A stretch of 64,000 nt of DNA from contig JANHCV010000004.1 of the NCBI GenBank assembly GCA_025594325.1, positions 1 to 64,000 on the forward strand, written 5' to 3'. A model generated the notes under the pieces. The model made no database searches. It was not told the origin of the DNA and was given only the letters and a program-made list of their open reading frames with translations. The DNA comes from Blastocladiella emersonii ATCC 22665. Lineage: Eukaryota; Blastocladiomycota; Blastocladiomycetes; Blastocladiales; Blastocladiaceae. Each line of letters opens with the position of its first letter. Position 1 is the stretch's first letter. Shown here piece by piece: positions 1-10,742 of the stretch. The position numbers and the translations under genes were made by a program.

Positions 1-300
1 TCAAGCTGGTTGAAGGCCCATTAATCACAGTATCGACCCAACAAGATATTTGACCATGGAAACATAGTAAACCAGCCACGCGGATAATTGTCATGGTACT
101 CAATCAAAACCATATTCAAGTCTTTGCTTTCCCGCACGTCCAGCTGGTTGAAGGCCCATAAATCACAGTATCGAACGAACAAGATATCTTACCATGGAAA
201 TATAGTTAACCAGCCACGCAAATGATTGTCATGCCACTTAATCAAAACCATACTCAAATGGTCGATTACCCTCACGTCCAAGCGGCCAAGGACCCAAACC
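1..300. repeat. Tandem direct repeat, 138-bp unit, at the left window edge
   Basis: Two consecutive copies share long stretches such as AGCTGGTTGAAGGCCCA (starting at 4 and again at 142) and the AATCACAGTATCGA and AACCAGCCACGC blocks, giving a period of 138 bp with point differences. The start of a degenerate third copy (GTCCAAGCGGCCAAGGACCC) begins near 276. There is no open frame. The array may extend to the left of the window. It is AT-richer than the surrounding sequence. Confidence 0.85.
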
Positions 301-784
301 GCCAGATACCCAAATCTACGACCACGTTGCGCACACTCCACTAGCCAACTCTTCGGTCAATTCATTGCGTGTATATTATGATTCGTGGAGGGTCCGATTG
401 GGCCGGACATCCCCCTCTCTGCTGTGCAGACATTTTTTTTTGGAACCTTTGATTTATTCCTTAACAGCGGTTGTAACCTGCAAGCAGAGTATTCACCGTA
501 CGACAGGCGCCGGCCTTTTCTGGACGAGCTGCAATGCAGCAAGGCCTGGACCACGCACGTCGAGAAGCAGAGGGGAAGAAGTGAGGGAAGGAGGGAAGAC
601 AGGACAAACGGACGGAGCAAAGCAGACCAGTAGCGTCAAACGAGCAGTAGCGAGAGAGGGAGCGAATGAACAATAATCCAGACCGAGCAGGGCGACATGC
701 TGGGCTGGCCAGCGAGAGAGCGAGGGCACGCCGGAAAGCCAGTAGCAGTACTGTGGCTTTGGCCCTGGCCCGAGAGGAATGTCA

Positions 785-2345
785 GTTTTTCTCTATCTTC
801 TTCTGTTTTGTCTTTTCTTTTCTTTTCGTTTCGTTTCTCTTCTTTTCTTTTGCTTTAATCAATGCACCAATGGGCATGATTCAGCGACGACCACGCGGTT
901 CCTTTGGAGTTGTCACTTCAGGATGTGCCTTGGGGAGCCGAGCAGCCGAAGACGGACGGAGGGATCTGCTGCAAGAGCCGCCTGGGCCGCAGTGGTGGGC
1001 GGGCACACGGGCGGGTCTTCTTCACGCCCAGAGGGGTTGGGGGCGTGGGAGTGCATCGAGCGCAAGCACCGCGTGCAGCAGTGGTTTTGTTGATGAACTT
1101 GAGGGTGGCCCTGCTGTGTTGACCAAATGGACGTCGGACGCGTGCGCTCGCCTCGCGGGGCGGAGCGTCGGAAAAGTTGAGCGGGTCGACCTCGGCGCAC
1201 CCAGCGGCATGGGGAGCCAGCCGAGTCGCCAAAGGGAGCGCGAGGCCGCGGAGGTGATGGCCGCGAGGACGGGCCGCGAGAGGGCGCGGTCGAGTTGGAG
1301 GGCCCGCGAGCCGAACGATACGTCGCGGACGCGAAGAACGCAGCCGGCGAGGCGGGAGAGGGCGTCGGGGTCGCGCCAGATGGAGGCCGCGAGTCGAGTG
1401 CCAAAGTTGTGGAGGGCGTCGGTTGCGCCAGCAATGGACTCGCCGACCATAGTGTAGCCGGGCGTGCTGAGGTCCTCGCCTTGGATAGGAGAGAGAGGCG
1501 GTGGTGGTGCAGATGGAGGTGGAGGTGGAGTGGGCGCATTTGATTCTCGTGCAGTGGAGGCGACGGCGGCAGTAGCGGCGGCGGCGGCGGCAACAGAGGC
1601 AGCGGCGCGGCGAGCGTAGCGCTCAATGGACTTTTGGGCAGAGCCCAGCGCGGCGGACACGGCCGCGGCGTTACGGGTGCAGATCATCCAGTGGCTTCCG
1701 TCGTCAATGCCTACTTGGCACCTAGGACACACCGGTGAAGTGACTAGAGTAGGATGGCGGGCGTGCAAAAGTGAGCGAGTGGGTGTGATCCCAAGGAGGT
1801 GGCGAACGCGATAGACGATGTCGCGGTTCGCAGCGCTGGAGGTGCGCTTATCGAGCGGGCGGGAGCCGGAGCCAATGGCCAGTGAGGTCGCAAGCATATC
1901 AGGGTGCTCATCGGGGTCAGGGGAGGTGTGGAGGGAGGAGAGGAGGGCAGACTTAGAGCGCAGGGTCGCATCGCAGCGTGCAGTGGACAGGATCTTGAGG
2001 AATGCAGTAGAGGATGTGGGAACGGGGACGTCATCAAAATACAGCGCATGCTGAACATCTAACCAGATCTGTTTGGCGAAGGGCGGAGCGAGGACGAGCT
2101 CTTGGGCCAGATTGACCCCGTCAGCGGCGAGCCCGTCAGCGATCTCGTTCCCCTCAACGCCGGCGTGCCCGCGGACCCAGGAGACTGTGAAGGTCACGCG
2201 GCGGGCACGCGCGGCTGCCACTGCAAACGACCATGCGTCGGTAGAACTGAGGGATGAAGGAAAGCCAGAATCAGACGAGGAGAGGGAAAGTAACGATTGG
2301 GCGTGGCGGCGGGAGGCTGATTGCATCGAACCAGCCATCCACCCG
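785..2345 (-). mobile_element. 5'-truncated non-LTR retrotransposon (LINE): RNase H end, C-terminal zinc motif and A-rich tail
   Basis: A 438-codon open frame (1022-2338, minus) starts inside an RNase H domain: WVRGHAGVEGNEIADGLA is the C-terminal RNase H block of LINE ORF2 proteins. About 150 residues later comes a C-x2-C-x8-H-x3-C motif (CPRC...HWMIC), as at the C-terminus of many fungal LINE polymerases. The reverse transcriptase, endonuclease and first part of RNase H are missing, the usual 5' truncation of target-primed insertion. Downstream of the stop, the minus strand is A/G-rich between about 862 and 785, which could be the 3' tail. The open frame is undamaged, so the copy may be fairly young. 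No target-site duplication was identified. Confidence 0.8.
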
Positions 2346-2509
2346 CCGCAGGAGGCAAACGCCGCTTCACCTCAATGGGCACTTATTTCGCCAGCTCGTC
2401 CAAAACACACAGAGGCTATTGATGGGCGGGTCGCATCGATGGTGCATACGCGCTTCAGCCCCACACAAATCTCTTAACTCTTGGCCCGCAAGTGTATCTA
2501 ATGTCACCT

Positions 2510-4880
2510 TTAATCCGTTTGCACTCGGCAATGGTGTACCTCGCAACCGGCTGCCACCAGTGCATGCATCCAGTACTGCTGACCGTCAGACAAGGTGTCG
2601 CCTGGGCCTTTTACTTCGACAAACAGAGCTCGAGGCTGTGGCTTTGTTCTCCATAGGAACAGATCTGGCATTCCGGATTTGGCGTTGTTGTAGTCATAAG
2701 CAAAAAGCTCGCATATTTTCGCCATGGCACTCGCGCCAATACACTACAAAGCAGCAGATGCATGATGAGCGCAACGTTTGCTAACAACAAGTTCGCCACC
2801 ACGAGTACCAGTAGAGCCGCCATCAAATCGTCAAGCTTCAGCTCCCAGTTTACTCCTACGATCCGCGTTCGGGACAGACAGTGTTCCTTATACTTGGCAA
2901 AGAACAAGTCAAGGTGCCGTCCTTGCCGAATTAGCTCCAGCTTCAGGGTGATGAGCGCCGAGCGGGACTCAACGAAATGGCGTGACCCGAGATCCAGTGG
3001 GGCTGATTGATACTCCGTCTCGAGAGCACCTGGGATGCCTTCTGCAAACAATTCGTTGTAGAAGAGGATGCCAAACAGCGTAGGCAGCAAGGAGTTTTCA
3101 AAGTGATAACCACGCCAATTGTAGCGCGCGTAGCGAAAGAGAGCATAGTGCTCAACGAAGCCGGGCTCGCCTGGCATGTGGTAAACTGGTCGTGTCCCTG
3201 TTGAAGGCTCACGCACGGCGCCGTGCAAGGTAACCAAAGCGGGCCCGTACAGCAGGGTTTCGCGATACGCGTCGGTCAGAGGAATGTTGAGCCTTGAGAT
3301 CCGCCGCCGTAACGAGATTTGGCTTCTTGGCGACACGCGAACATCAGTCAGACCTTGTACGCAAACCTCGTACGTTTTTTTGTGGTCCTTGGAAGAAGAA
3401 TGGAGGTGGAGAGCAAGAAGTTGGTACCAATCGCCGACTTTCCCTTGAGAGTGTGTTCACAAAGGAGACGTAAGCAAGCATGGAATAAAGCTGTCGTGTT
3501 CAGAAGACGTACCTTGACGATAGGCCGTCTGGCGAATCAACTGTCCACACAGATCGATGAGGATAATGTGCTGACGCTCTTTTGCGAGCCAAACAAGGTA
3601 CTCTTCAATTGCTTTGGTTAGCGGCCATCCTGAACGCGTCTCGGGTGTCAGGTATCAAAGCTGCGGTTTCATTTTAGCGAGCGTACCAGGACAAAACCGT
3701 TGGAAAAACGGTAGACCACTGACGTGCCGCTCAGTCAAGGAACTTCGCCACTTGGGCAAGACAAGATCAATGCATGCAGTGGCCTCGGCGAATGAATTCG
3801 CTCCCTGCATGGAGTTCAGAAAGGCGAGCGCCGCTTCGTAGGATAGCAAGTGTGAACGAGTGGGAAAGACAAGGGGTGACCGGATGCACTCGTATTTTGG
3901 GTAGCAGTGCTGGCCAATGTGCGAGAGTACCGCGGTGGCCAAGGGCTTGCTAACGAAGGTGCAGCTGCGGTAGTAAACCAAATCGAGCCTGCAGATCAGC
4001 TGCATCACAAAACCCGCTAGCTTGACAAATAACCCACAATGCTGACTGACTGCCTGAAGGAGGGAAGCGTCGCGGTTAACTGCTTGAGCTATCCGCGAGA
4101 TACACTCGGCCTACAAAAGGCGCGAGGGCAAGGAAAGCGAGGGGCACAGCACATTCAGCATGTGATCCAGGTTGTGCGCGGTGCGTGACATGTACCTTTG
4201 TCCGACCCGCCTTGCGAACGCTTGGCAGCTCCGTGCGTTGAGTAATTTGTTGCAATGCTTCAAGGGAGAGCGAAGGCAGGAGCAGATTCAGCGACACAGG
4301 CTCACTGTCCTCACAGCCGGAGCGAGCAGCGTGGCCAGCCGTCGCCTCCTCAGTGGTTGTTGTGATCGCGAATGACGCCTTTTGCAGCGACGCAACTGCC
4401 AGCGGGATGTCATTGATCTCGTCATAGGCAAGCGAGCCTACGTGCAGCCATCGAACTTCACGCGTGGTGAGGCGGCAGAACAGCTGCTGCGCATCGACTG
4501 AGTACCGCTCGCAATAGTAACCAACGATGAAAAATGAACGAGGCAGTTACATCAAAGTTAGAACTAGCCAAGGCAGGCTGACCGAGCTTTCCGCAGCGAG
4601 GAACGGCAGATGCTCCAGAGCGGGACGGGTTTGAGAGCTAAACGGACCTGCAAGTTCCCTGTAGCTTTCAATCGCAGCAAGCTCACCTGTGTCGAAGAGA
4701 TGAGCTTCCGCATTCAGCAATGCATCAAGTTTTTTGTTGAACAAATTTCGATACATGGTTGGGACAAGGAGCTTGAGGAGCGTGGGTGGCGAGCAACCAC
4801 TTCAGCACTTCGAGGGCCCGTGCGTGGGCCGTCAGTGAGTCAGTCAATTCAACAAGCCAGTCCACACCTCGCCATGTTCA
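2510..4880 (-). CDS. FAN1: FAN1-type structure-specific nuclease (VRR-NUC), multi-exon
   Basis: FAN1 is a nuclear 5' flap endonuclease / 5'-3' exonuclease for interstrand crosslink repair. The last exon (2510-2743) holds the VRR-NUC core: GMPDLFLW, then FVEVKGPGDTLSDGQ, giving the PD...EVK metal-binding residues. Exon 2809-3443 matches the FAN1 middle region (YHFENSLLPTLFGILFYNE, APLDLGSRHF). Further exons read as 3513-3611, 3687-4110 (CIRSPLVFPTRSHLLSYEAAL), 4196 to about 4507 (VDAQQLFCRL, SLAYDEI) and about 4648-4880. Introns such as 2744-2808 and 3444-3512 are GT-AG and keep frame. The 5' end is unresolved: the phase between the exons near 4507 and 4648 does not close, and the start lies somewhere in 4740-4890. 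The next gene's stop codon is only about 80 bp upstream. Confidence 0.9.
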
Positions 4881-4961
4881 AGGAAAGCGGACAAGGATGC
4901 GCAAGGGATAGGAGATTTATTCGCGAGTTGGCGCCCAATCATACGGAACACATTCATTCAT

Positions 4962-7006
4962 TCAGTGGGCATGGAAGCAGTTGTTGCACTGGCCCGGCTT
5001 GAAAACGTTTTGCGCAAAGTCGTCGCAGCCACAACGTCCGCAAGCCGCCACCGGCAGGGCGGCCGCGCGAGGGCCGCCGACCTGAGTGCGAGCGGGACCG
5101 AAGCCGGATTCATGCTGGATATTTTGGACCTGTTGTAGGCTACCGCTGCGAGACATGTTGGGGGTTGAAGTGGAAGACGAGTGGGTCGATCCAGTGGGAT
5201 GAGCGCGAGCTTGAGCCGCATGGCTGGTCCCGGACGTGCTCCCGCCAGTGCGGGTTGCTTGAAGCGCAGCGAGAACGGGTCGGGGACCCTCCTCAGCGCG
5301 GGATACCGGGGTCGTGTAATTTGAGGGGAACATACCGCGACGGCCATCTTTCGAGCGAGCGTATGTGTCCAAGTCAGCGTTGCTCAGTCACTCGCGCCCG
5401 AACTACTAACAAGAGCTGAGCGCGTACCCTTCTCTCCAATCCACCAGCCCTCGTCAACTTCCTGGATGACCGCGATCAAGTCGCCAACACGAAGAGAAAG
5501 TTCTTGCGTGTTCTCGCCATCGAAATCGTACTCGGCTTGAACCAGTCGCTGAGCGGAGGGTGGATGGGCCGGCCGATTGGGTTCCTGGGGAATGCTGTTC
5601 TGGGGTACAGCTGCCGCCATTGCAGCAGAGCGCGAGTAGTCAGCCGCTGGAAGTGGTGCAACGGCAGAGGAAGCGGCTGGAATAAGCGGAACTGGCTCTG
5701 GCGCGGGCGCAGCACCAGTCACAGGAGTACGGCGCTCAACCGCGGAACTAGTCGAGTTCGCTCGGGACGGTGGACGCGGACGCGCCTTTCCGGCCGTGGA
5801 AACGCTAGCCTGCGGTTGGCCCGTGTGGCTGATTGCGTCGAGACCAGCCGAGGACGAGGACATGGACACGGACGTGTCGCTGCGGGTGAGCAGAGGCTGG
5901 CGGAGTGCTTGGGCAGCTGCAAGTTCACTTCGTTCGTGGTGCGGCGGTTCAACGAGGATAGCCTGGACAGCGGATAACGAAGCTGTGCAGCGCTGGAAGT
6001 ACTCGATCTGTGCAGCGACGAGAAGTTTCAATGCGTTGGTTCCGTCCTCCTATACATCGCGACAACGCAGGTCAGCAACGGTCGGTCCGCAATGAGCTTC
6101 CCACACAATCCGATACCTCGAAATCTAGGAGATACTCCATGCGGGACTGGACGTCCTGCATCGTCTCCTCGTACTTGAAGAGGGCAGCCCGGACCTCCTC
6201 CTCGAGCTCGGGCTTCTCCTTGCGGGCTCGCTGGACGCGGTTCAGCTTGGAGTCGTAATCAAGCCGACGTGACTCAAGTTTCCGGCGAAGTTCCTAAAAT
6301 TTGCGCGAGCAAGCTGGACATGAGAGTGTGCGCGGGCAAGGAGCGATCAGGAGAATACGCACTGTATACTGCTTGCCCTCGGTGACGTAGCTGGCCCACT
6401 CGTGCATGAAGCCGCCTTCAAACTCGCTTAGCTACGCGGGTTGGCGTACGTGGGGCAGCTTAGCTTTCGTCAGGGCCTTTTTGGCCTTGTTGGCGAGTGC
6501 GTGACAAAGAAGCGTACGTAATGAGCTTGATGAGCCCCTATTTCAGCCTGGGCGTTACCGACTGTGGCCAGGACGCGCCCGAAGCGCGAATTAGGCTCGA
6601 GCAGAGCGGACATGGTCAGCATCGTCTCGCCCAATGCCGCAACCGGGATTTGCTGAGGAACGTTTCGAGCGCCAAGAAACTTTTTCTCGCCTATCAAGAC
6701 GGAGGCGTCTTTTGCGTGAGCAGGCGGTGAAACCAGCATGCAAATGAAACTCGCGGCATACCTAGCGTGGAGGCATACTTCTGGGTAACCGCGAACACCG
6801 CTTCAGCGGCATCGCGCCTTACATCCACAGCCCGCTCATGGTCCTTGAAGTCGTCGCTTGTATCCGTCCGACCAGCACTGCCCAGTTTCTCGTTGGTCCA
6901 CTGTGTCAAGGGAGCAAATTTCGGGTGAGCGTCCCGCATCGCCGGCTGCGGACAAGAGATGGGTGAGTACCTGGCGGAGCTTGCCCAGGTTTTTGGCAAG
7001 ACTCAT
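4962..7006 (-). CDS. BAR-SH3 membrane-remodelling protein (endophilin-like) with C-terminal Cys/His motif
   Basis: Probably a cytosolic adaptor that bends membranes in endocytosis or trafficking and recruits Pro-rich partners. Start ATG at 7006: exon 1 (6971-7006) encodes MSLAKNLGKLRQ. Exon 2 (6762-6900) begins WTNEKLGSAGRT and runs DDFKDHERAVDVRRDA, the usual N-terminal BAR helix pattern. The exon near 6470-6720 continues it (QQIPVAALGETM, FGRVLATVGNAQ). A Ser/Pro/Ala-rich linker (5550-5950) precedes an SH3 domain (AEYDFDGENTQELSLRVGD, EGWWIGE, then GMFPSNY after an intron near 5380). The last about 26 residues form C-x2-C-x-C ... FKPG ... C-x2-C-x-H-x-H, a likely small metal-binding knuckle. 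Internal exon junctions between 5380 and 6760 were not all placed. Confidence 0.82.
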
Positions 7007-7361
7007 CTTCACACCTTGCGACCAGTTTGCAACAGGTTTGGTGCAACGAGTGCAAGTAGTGAATGAGCAAAACGCTCCGGATATGCGTGTTGAGTGGTCG
7101 GAGAGCAGGAGCACGCTCGGCCAGCAGTCAAGTGTGGCGTCAGGGGGGCTAAGTGGTGGCGTTGGCGCCACCGCCGAGGAAGCGCCAGCCGATCAGCCAT
7201 CACATGACGGGCGCGTCTCGCGTCGCGCGCGCCCGAGTGCTGCGCTCCATGTCCCGGAGCACGTATCGCTGCCGTCGCCCCACCCCGCTACTTTGGTATA
7301 ACAAACAACGGCCTCGCGCCATCATTCAGTCCATGCAATCGCTTACTACCTTCTAAACTTA
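7007..7361. promoter_or_regulatory. Divergent intergenic region between BAR-SH3 and coiled-coil genes
   Basis: 355 bp separate the two outward-facing ATGs (7006 minus, 7362 plus), so both promoters must lie here. I see no clear TATA element near either start and no open frame with coding character. The segment just before 7362 is AT-richer. Confidence 0.5.
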
Positions 7362-8424
7362 ATGGATTCACACGGCGCGACCCCGTCCCGCGCCGCCCGC
7401 CTGCTTGGCCCCACCGCCGGGCGGCGCACGTTGCCCCTGGCGCGCAGCACCGCAACCTCGATCGCTCGAATCCGCGGACCCTTGACGGAGGCCGAGCGGC
7501 TTGAAATGGACAATGCCAGGATGGAGGAGAGATTGAACGCGCTTCGGGCCCAGGTCGATCTCCATAAGCAAAAGTCTCGCACGGCCCCAGCCATATGGAA
7601 GAATGGCGGCACCGGCGAGCTCACAAGTTATGCGCGCTCCGTTCTTAAGTCTAAATCCGACTTTTTAAAAGTATGCGCTTGGGCTTCGTCCGAGACCTAA
7701 TGAGTTCAATTCGGTCACTCGTGCTCACTGTCGCCAACGCATAATCTAGGAGCGCTCACTGGATGATATCGAATTTCTCGGACGGGTCTCAGTCCCGTGT
7801 GACCGCGTCAAGGCATCAGAGCCTATTCACGGCGCCTTGGAATCAGAGGAGTTGAGCGAAGAATCATTAAACAATTTGCCAGTGCTCGCGACACAGCCGC
7901 GTTATCAAGCTACTTGGCTTGTTCCTGCGGCAGAAGCACTTGTTGAGCCTCTCGTCCCCTCGGCAGCGCCGCTCGAGCATCGACCAATCGAAACCGCAGC
8001 CGGGTCCGAGTCGAACCGTTGGCCTCGATTGACGTCGCTTCAGTCGGTCTATCTCCTGGACGCAACGCTACCTCAGACATCCCCTGTGGGGTCGCAAGGT
8101 GGTCAGTCCACGGACCCGTGGGCTGGATCAGTTGATGAAGCAGCCAACCGCGAAGATTTTCAACAAGCAGTCGCCGAATGGCGCGCGATGCGTTTGGTTG
8201 CTGACCCAGCTCCCGCCGCGGCCACCACGACTGTCCAGGATGGCAGCTCCAATCGTGGAAGCAGCGTGTTATGGACCGCAGACGCGAATGTAAGCTGCGG
8301 AGTGGGACCGACTTCCGCGCCCGGTTCTGCGGAAGAAATTTGGGTCCCCCGTATTCGTTTCACGGCGTCCGTGCCGCTGCTTGACCAGCTTCTCCTGCGC
8401 AAAGTCCAAAGCGACGCTCAGTGA
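7362..8424 (+). CDS. Coiled-coil protein, possibly related to the ZBBX N-terminal region
   Basis: Two exons: 7362-7670 and 7750-8424, joined by a 79-nt intron (GTATGC...TCTAG); the phase closes to 327 aa. Residues about 45-70 are a heptad-rich helix (TEAERLEMDNARMEERLNAL), followed by IWKNGGTGELTSYARSVL. The order 'short helix, W-x-x-G-x-x-G-x-L-x-x-YA-x-x-VL' recalls from memory the N-terminus of ZBBX, a cilium-associated protein, but no B-box cysteines are present. The rest is acidic and Ser/Pro-rich without a recognised domain. Function unknown. The ciliary link is a weak inference, though it would suit a flagellated organism. Confidence 0.7.
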
Positions 8425-8840
8425 CCGCTACAGCTGCAACAAACTCACTCCGACGTTCACATAAGTTGTTTTCAAATGGATGGGGGCAACTTTGCCCGTC
8501 AACTCGCCAGAATTGCTACGACCGCGGTGAATACATACGTATTGCTCAGTGAAATGGATCGAAACCGTCCCCGACAGTGAGGTTCAGCCCTTTGCGGTTT
8601 GAGAAATGCGTTATTACTGAACGAGGTGGGCGTCAAGCTGATGCGATCGCCGCGCTTAAGAAACAAGCACTCAAGCGCCAGCCCAAACACGTTCCTGCCG
8701 CTACCCTCCTGGCGAAATAAGAATAGGGACGAGCTACAGAGGCGACCGATAGCGCGCGACGCGTTGCCGCGAAGTGATTGAGAACACGATATATCGATTC
8801 ACTTTGCGTAGGCATTGAGAATTCCTGCTACATGGTCACC
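8425..8840. other. Convergent intergenic region, no gene seen
   Basis: 416 bp between the stop of the plus-strand coiled-coil gene and the stop of minus-strand MPP-alpha. It must hold both 3' ends. Only short frames without coding character are present on either strand, and no repeat was noticed. Confidence 0.5.
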
Positions 8841-10366
8841 CTACCAAAAGAGCCTGCGCTTCCGACCGGTTGCAGGGGCCTCGCCAGAAGCATTGAACGC
8901 TGCCAAAGTCTCCTTGATATCAGTAAGCTTGGTGAGATCCTCGCCCACAGCCACCATAGTCGGTGGCTTCGCGACAAGGGCCTCGGCAACACGGACGAGA
9001 TCATCACGGGTCACAGCTGATATGTTGTTGACCAGTTCCAGGGGCTCCAAACGCTGGTTCTGTGCGAGAACCTGACGTCCGATGTCCTCTACTGTGATCA
9101 CCTGGGACTCGAGATTCATCAGCAACGATGACTTGAGTTGATTCTTGGCGCGGGCGACCTCCTCGTCCGACAGATTGCGTGCCATGTGAACAAACTCGCC
9201 AGCAAGAACGTTACAAAGATGTGGGTTGAAAGAAGGGACGCAGGATGCCGAGATGCCAAACAGCGAAGTCGAGGAATACGCGTGTTGAAATGCGGCGCAT
9301 GACTCCATCCAACGGTAGCGATTCAGCACGTTGGTGTAGAGGCGCGAGTACATGCCCTTGCCTGGCCCGCCCGCAGAGAAAGCACCGCCGCCACCCATAA
9401 GGACCTGCAAAGTCGAGACAGGGAACATGTCGGGGTGTGTAAACGGCGGAACCGGGAACGCGACTTGGACGTGTGTCAGCGTCTGCTCATAGTTCGGATG
9501 CGTGGGCGGGGGTTTGGGGATGACGAGTTGATGCGAGCCACCAACGTAGGCAGTTTCAATGTCGGAGTGCGTCACGCTGGACGGAGCACGCGTGGAAGAG
9601 GGCACAAAAGCTTTGCTAACAAGGTCGACAAGCTCTGCATGGGCGACTCCAGTCCCTGCAACGACCATGCGGGATGGATGGAGGTAGGTGGCAAAGTACT
9701 CGCGAATCGTGTCCGAAGTCATGTTCCGCGCACGCTGCGGCTCGCAAAAGATGCTGTTGCCGAGGCCGCGGCCGCCAAACGCAACCGCGTGCATCATTTC
9801 GCCAATGAAGGCGTCGGGGCGGGAGTGAAGATCCTCGGCTTCAAATGCGATGGTAGCGCGCGCTTCCGCAATTTCTTCCTCGGTCAACGCGGGCCGGAGC
9901 GTCGTATCAGCGAGAAGCTGGACGGTACGCGGGAGATCATGATGAAGGACTGATCCCTGATACAGGATCGACTCGCGAGTTGCCGTACAGAACAAGTTCC
10001 CGCCAAGCCCAGCCATGGTCTTGAGCACCTGGCTTTCGGTGGCCCCGTGAGTGCTCTAGAACAAACAAATGGAAATCGATGAGTCAGCGGGTAAAGACGC
10101 ATGTTTGCACGGGCCGTGCATGACGTGGACCTAGCGCCGCGACTGCAAGCGTTGACGAGAATCCGCACCTTGAAGGCGAGGCTCGACACAAAATGAGACA
10201 CGCCGCGATCAATAGAAGTTTCATAAATTGGGCCAGCATCGACGTAGACGCCAACTGCAGCGAAGTGCGAGTTGGAGGGCGCAGTGGCAACGCGGATGCC
10301 ACTCGGCAGGCGCGTCATGCAAGTCGATCGCGCGGCCGCTTTGGCGAGCTGTGCTGCTGGTGACAT
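8841..10366 (-). CDS. MAS2: Mitochondrial processing peptidase alpha subunit
   Basis: Matrix subunit that, with beta-MPP, removes presequences from imported precursors; alpha supplies substrate recognition. Two exons: 10169-10366 (66 codons) and 8841-10055, intron 10056-10168; total 470 aa. An in-frame TAA lies directly upstream of the ATG, fixing the start. The N-terminus ([20 protein letters not shown]) is basic and lacks acidic residues, like a presequence. The catalytic HxxEH of the beta subunit is replaced ([12 protein letters not shown]), and the alpha-specific glycine-rich loop is present ([20 protein letters not shown]). Length is normal for the family. Exon 2 resumes exactly at [12 protein letters not shown], confirming the splice. 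Confidence 0.93.
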
Positions 10367-10742
10367 TTAAGTTGCGGTAAGTCCAAGCAAGTTTCATGGG
10401 CGGCAGGAACGCCGGGCACAGAGGGAATCATACCGAGAATCGAACACGAAGATGTCAAGTGGGCAAACATTCGCTGACGGAAGCGCCAAGGGCGGATCAG
10501 AGTTGTCATGTGATCCATCGCGGGAATCCAGATAAGGCCATGTATATTTCGCCGCACGATTTCATTGGAAATTTGTGTAGAGAATAGGACACATTCATCA
10601 TTCAAGATATGAGCATTCACAAACAGGGAGGAAAGACAGGTTGGCCGCGAGTGGGATCCCGTTCGCGCGCATCTGTGACGTTCGCTGGCGGAGGAGACGC
10701 CGCTCTCGCGACACATCGAAGACGCGTACGTTGCGTTGCGGC
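10367..10742. other. Intergenic region between two minus-strand genes
   Basis: 376 bp containing the 5' region of MPP-alpha and the 3' region of the NmrA-like gene. No gene, RNA or repeat was recognised. The stretch 10540-10640 is AT-rich relative to flanks. Confidence 0.4.

Noticed and set aside
666-1457. Plus-strand 263-codon frame across the LINE
   Set aside because: Opposite strand of the LINE RNase H/zinc frame, low complexity.
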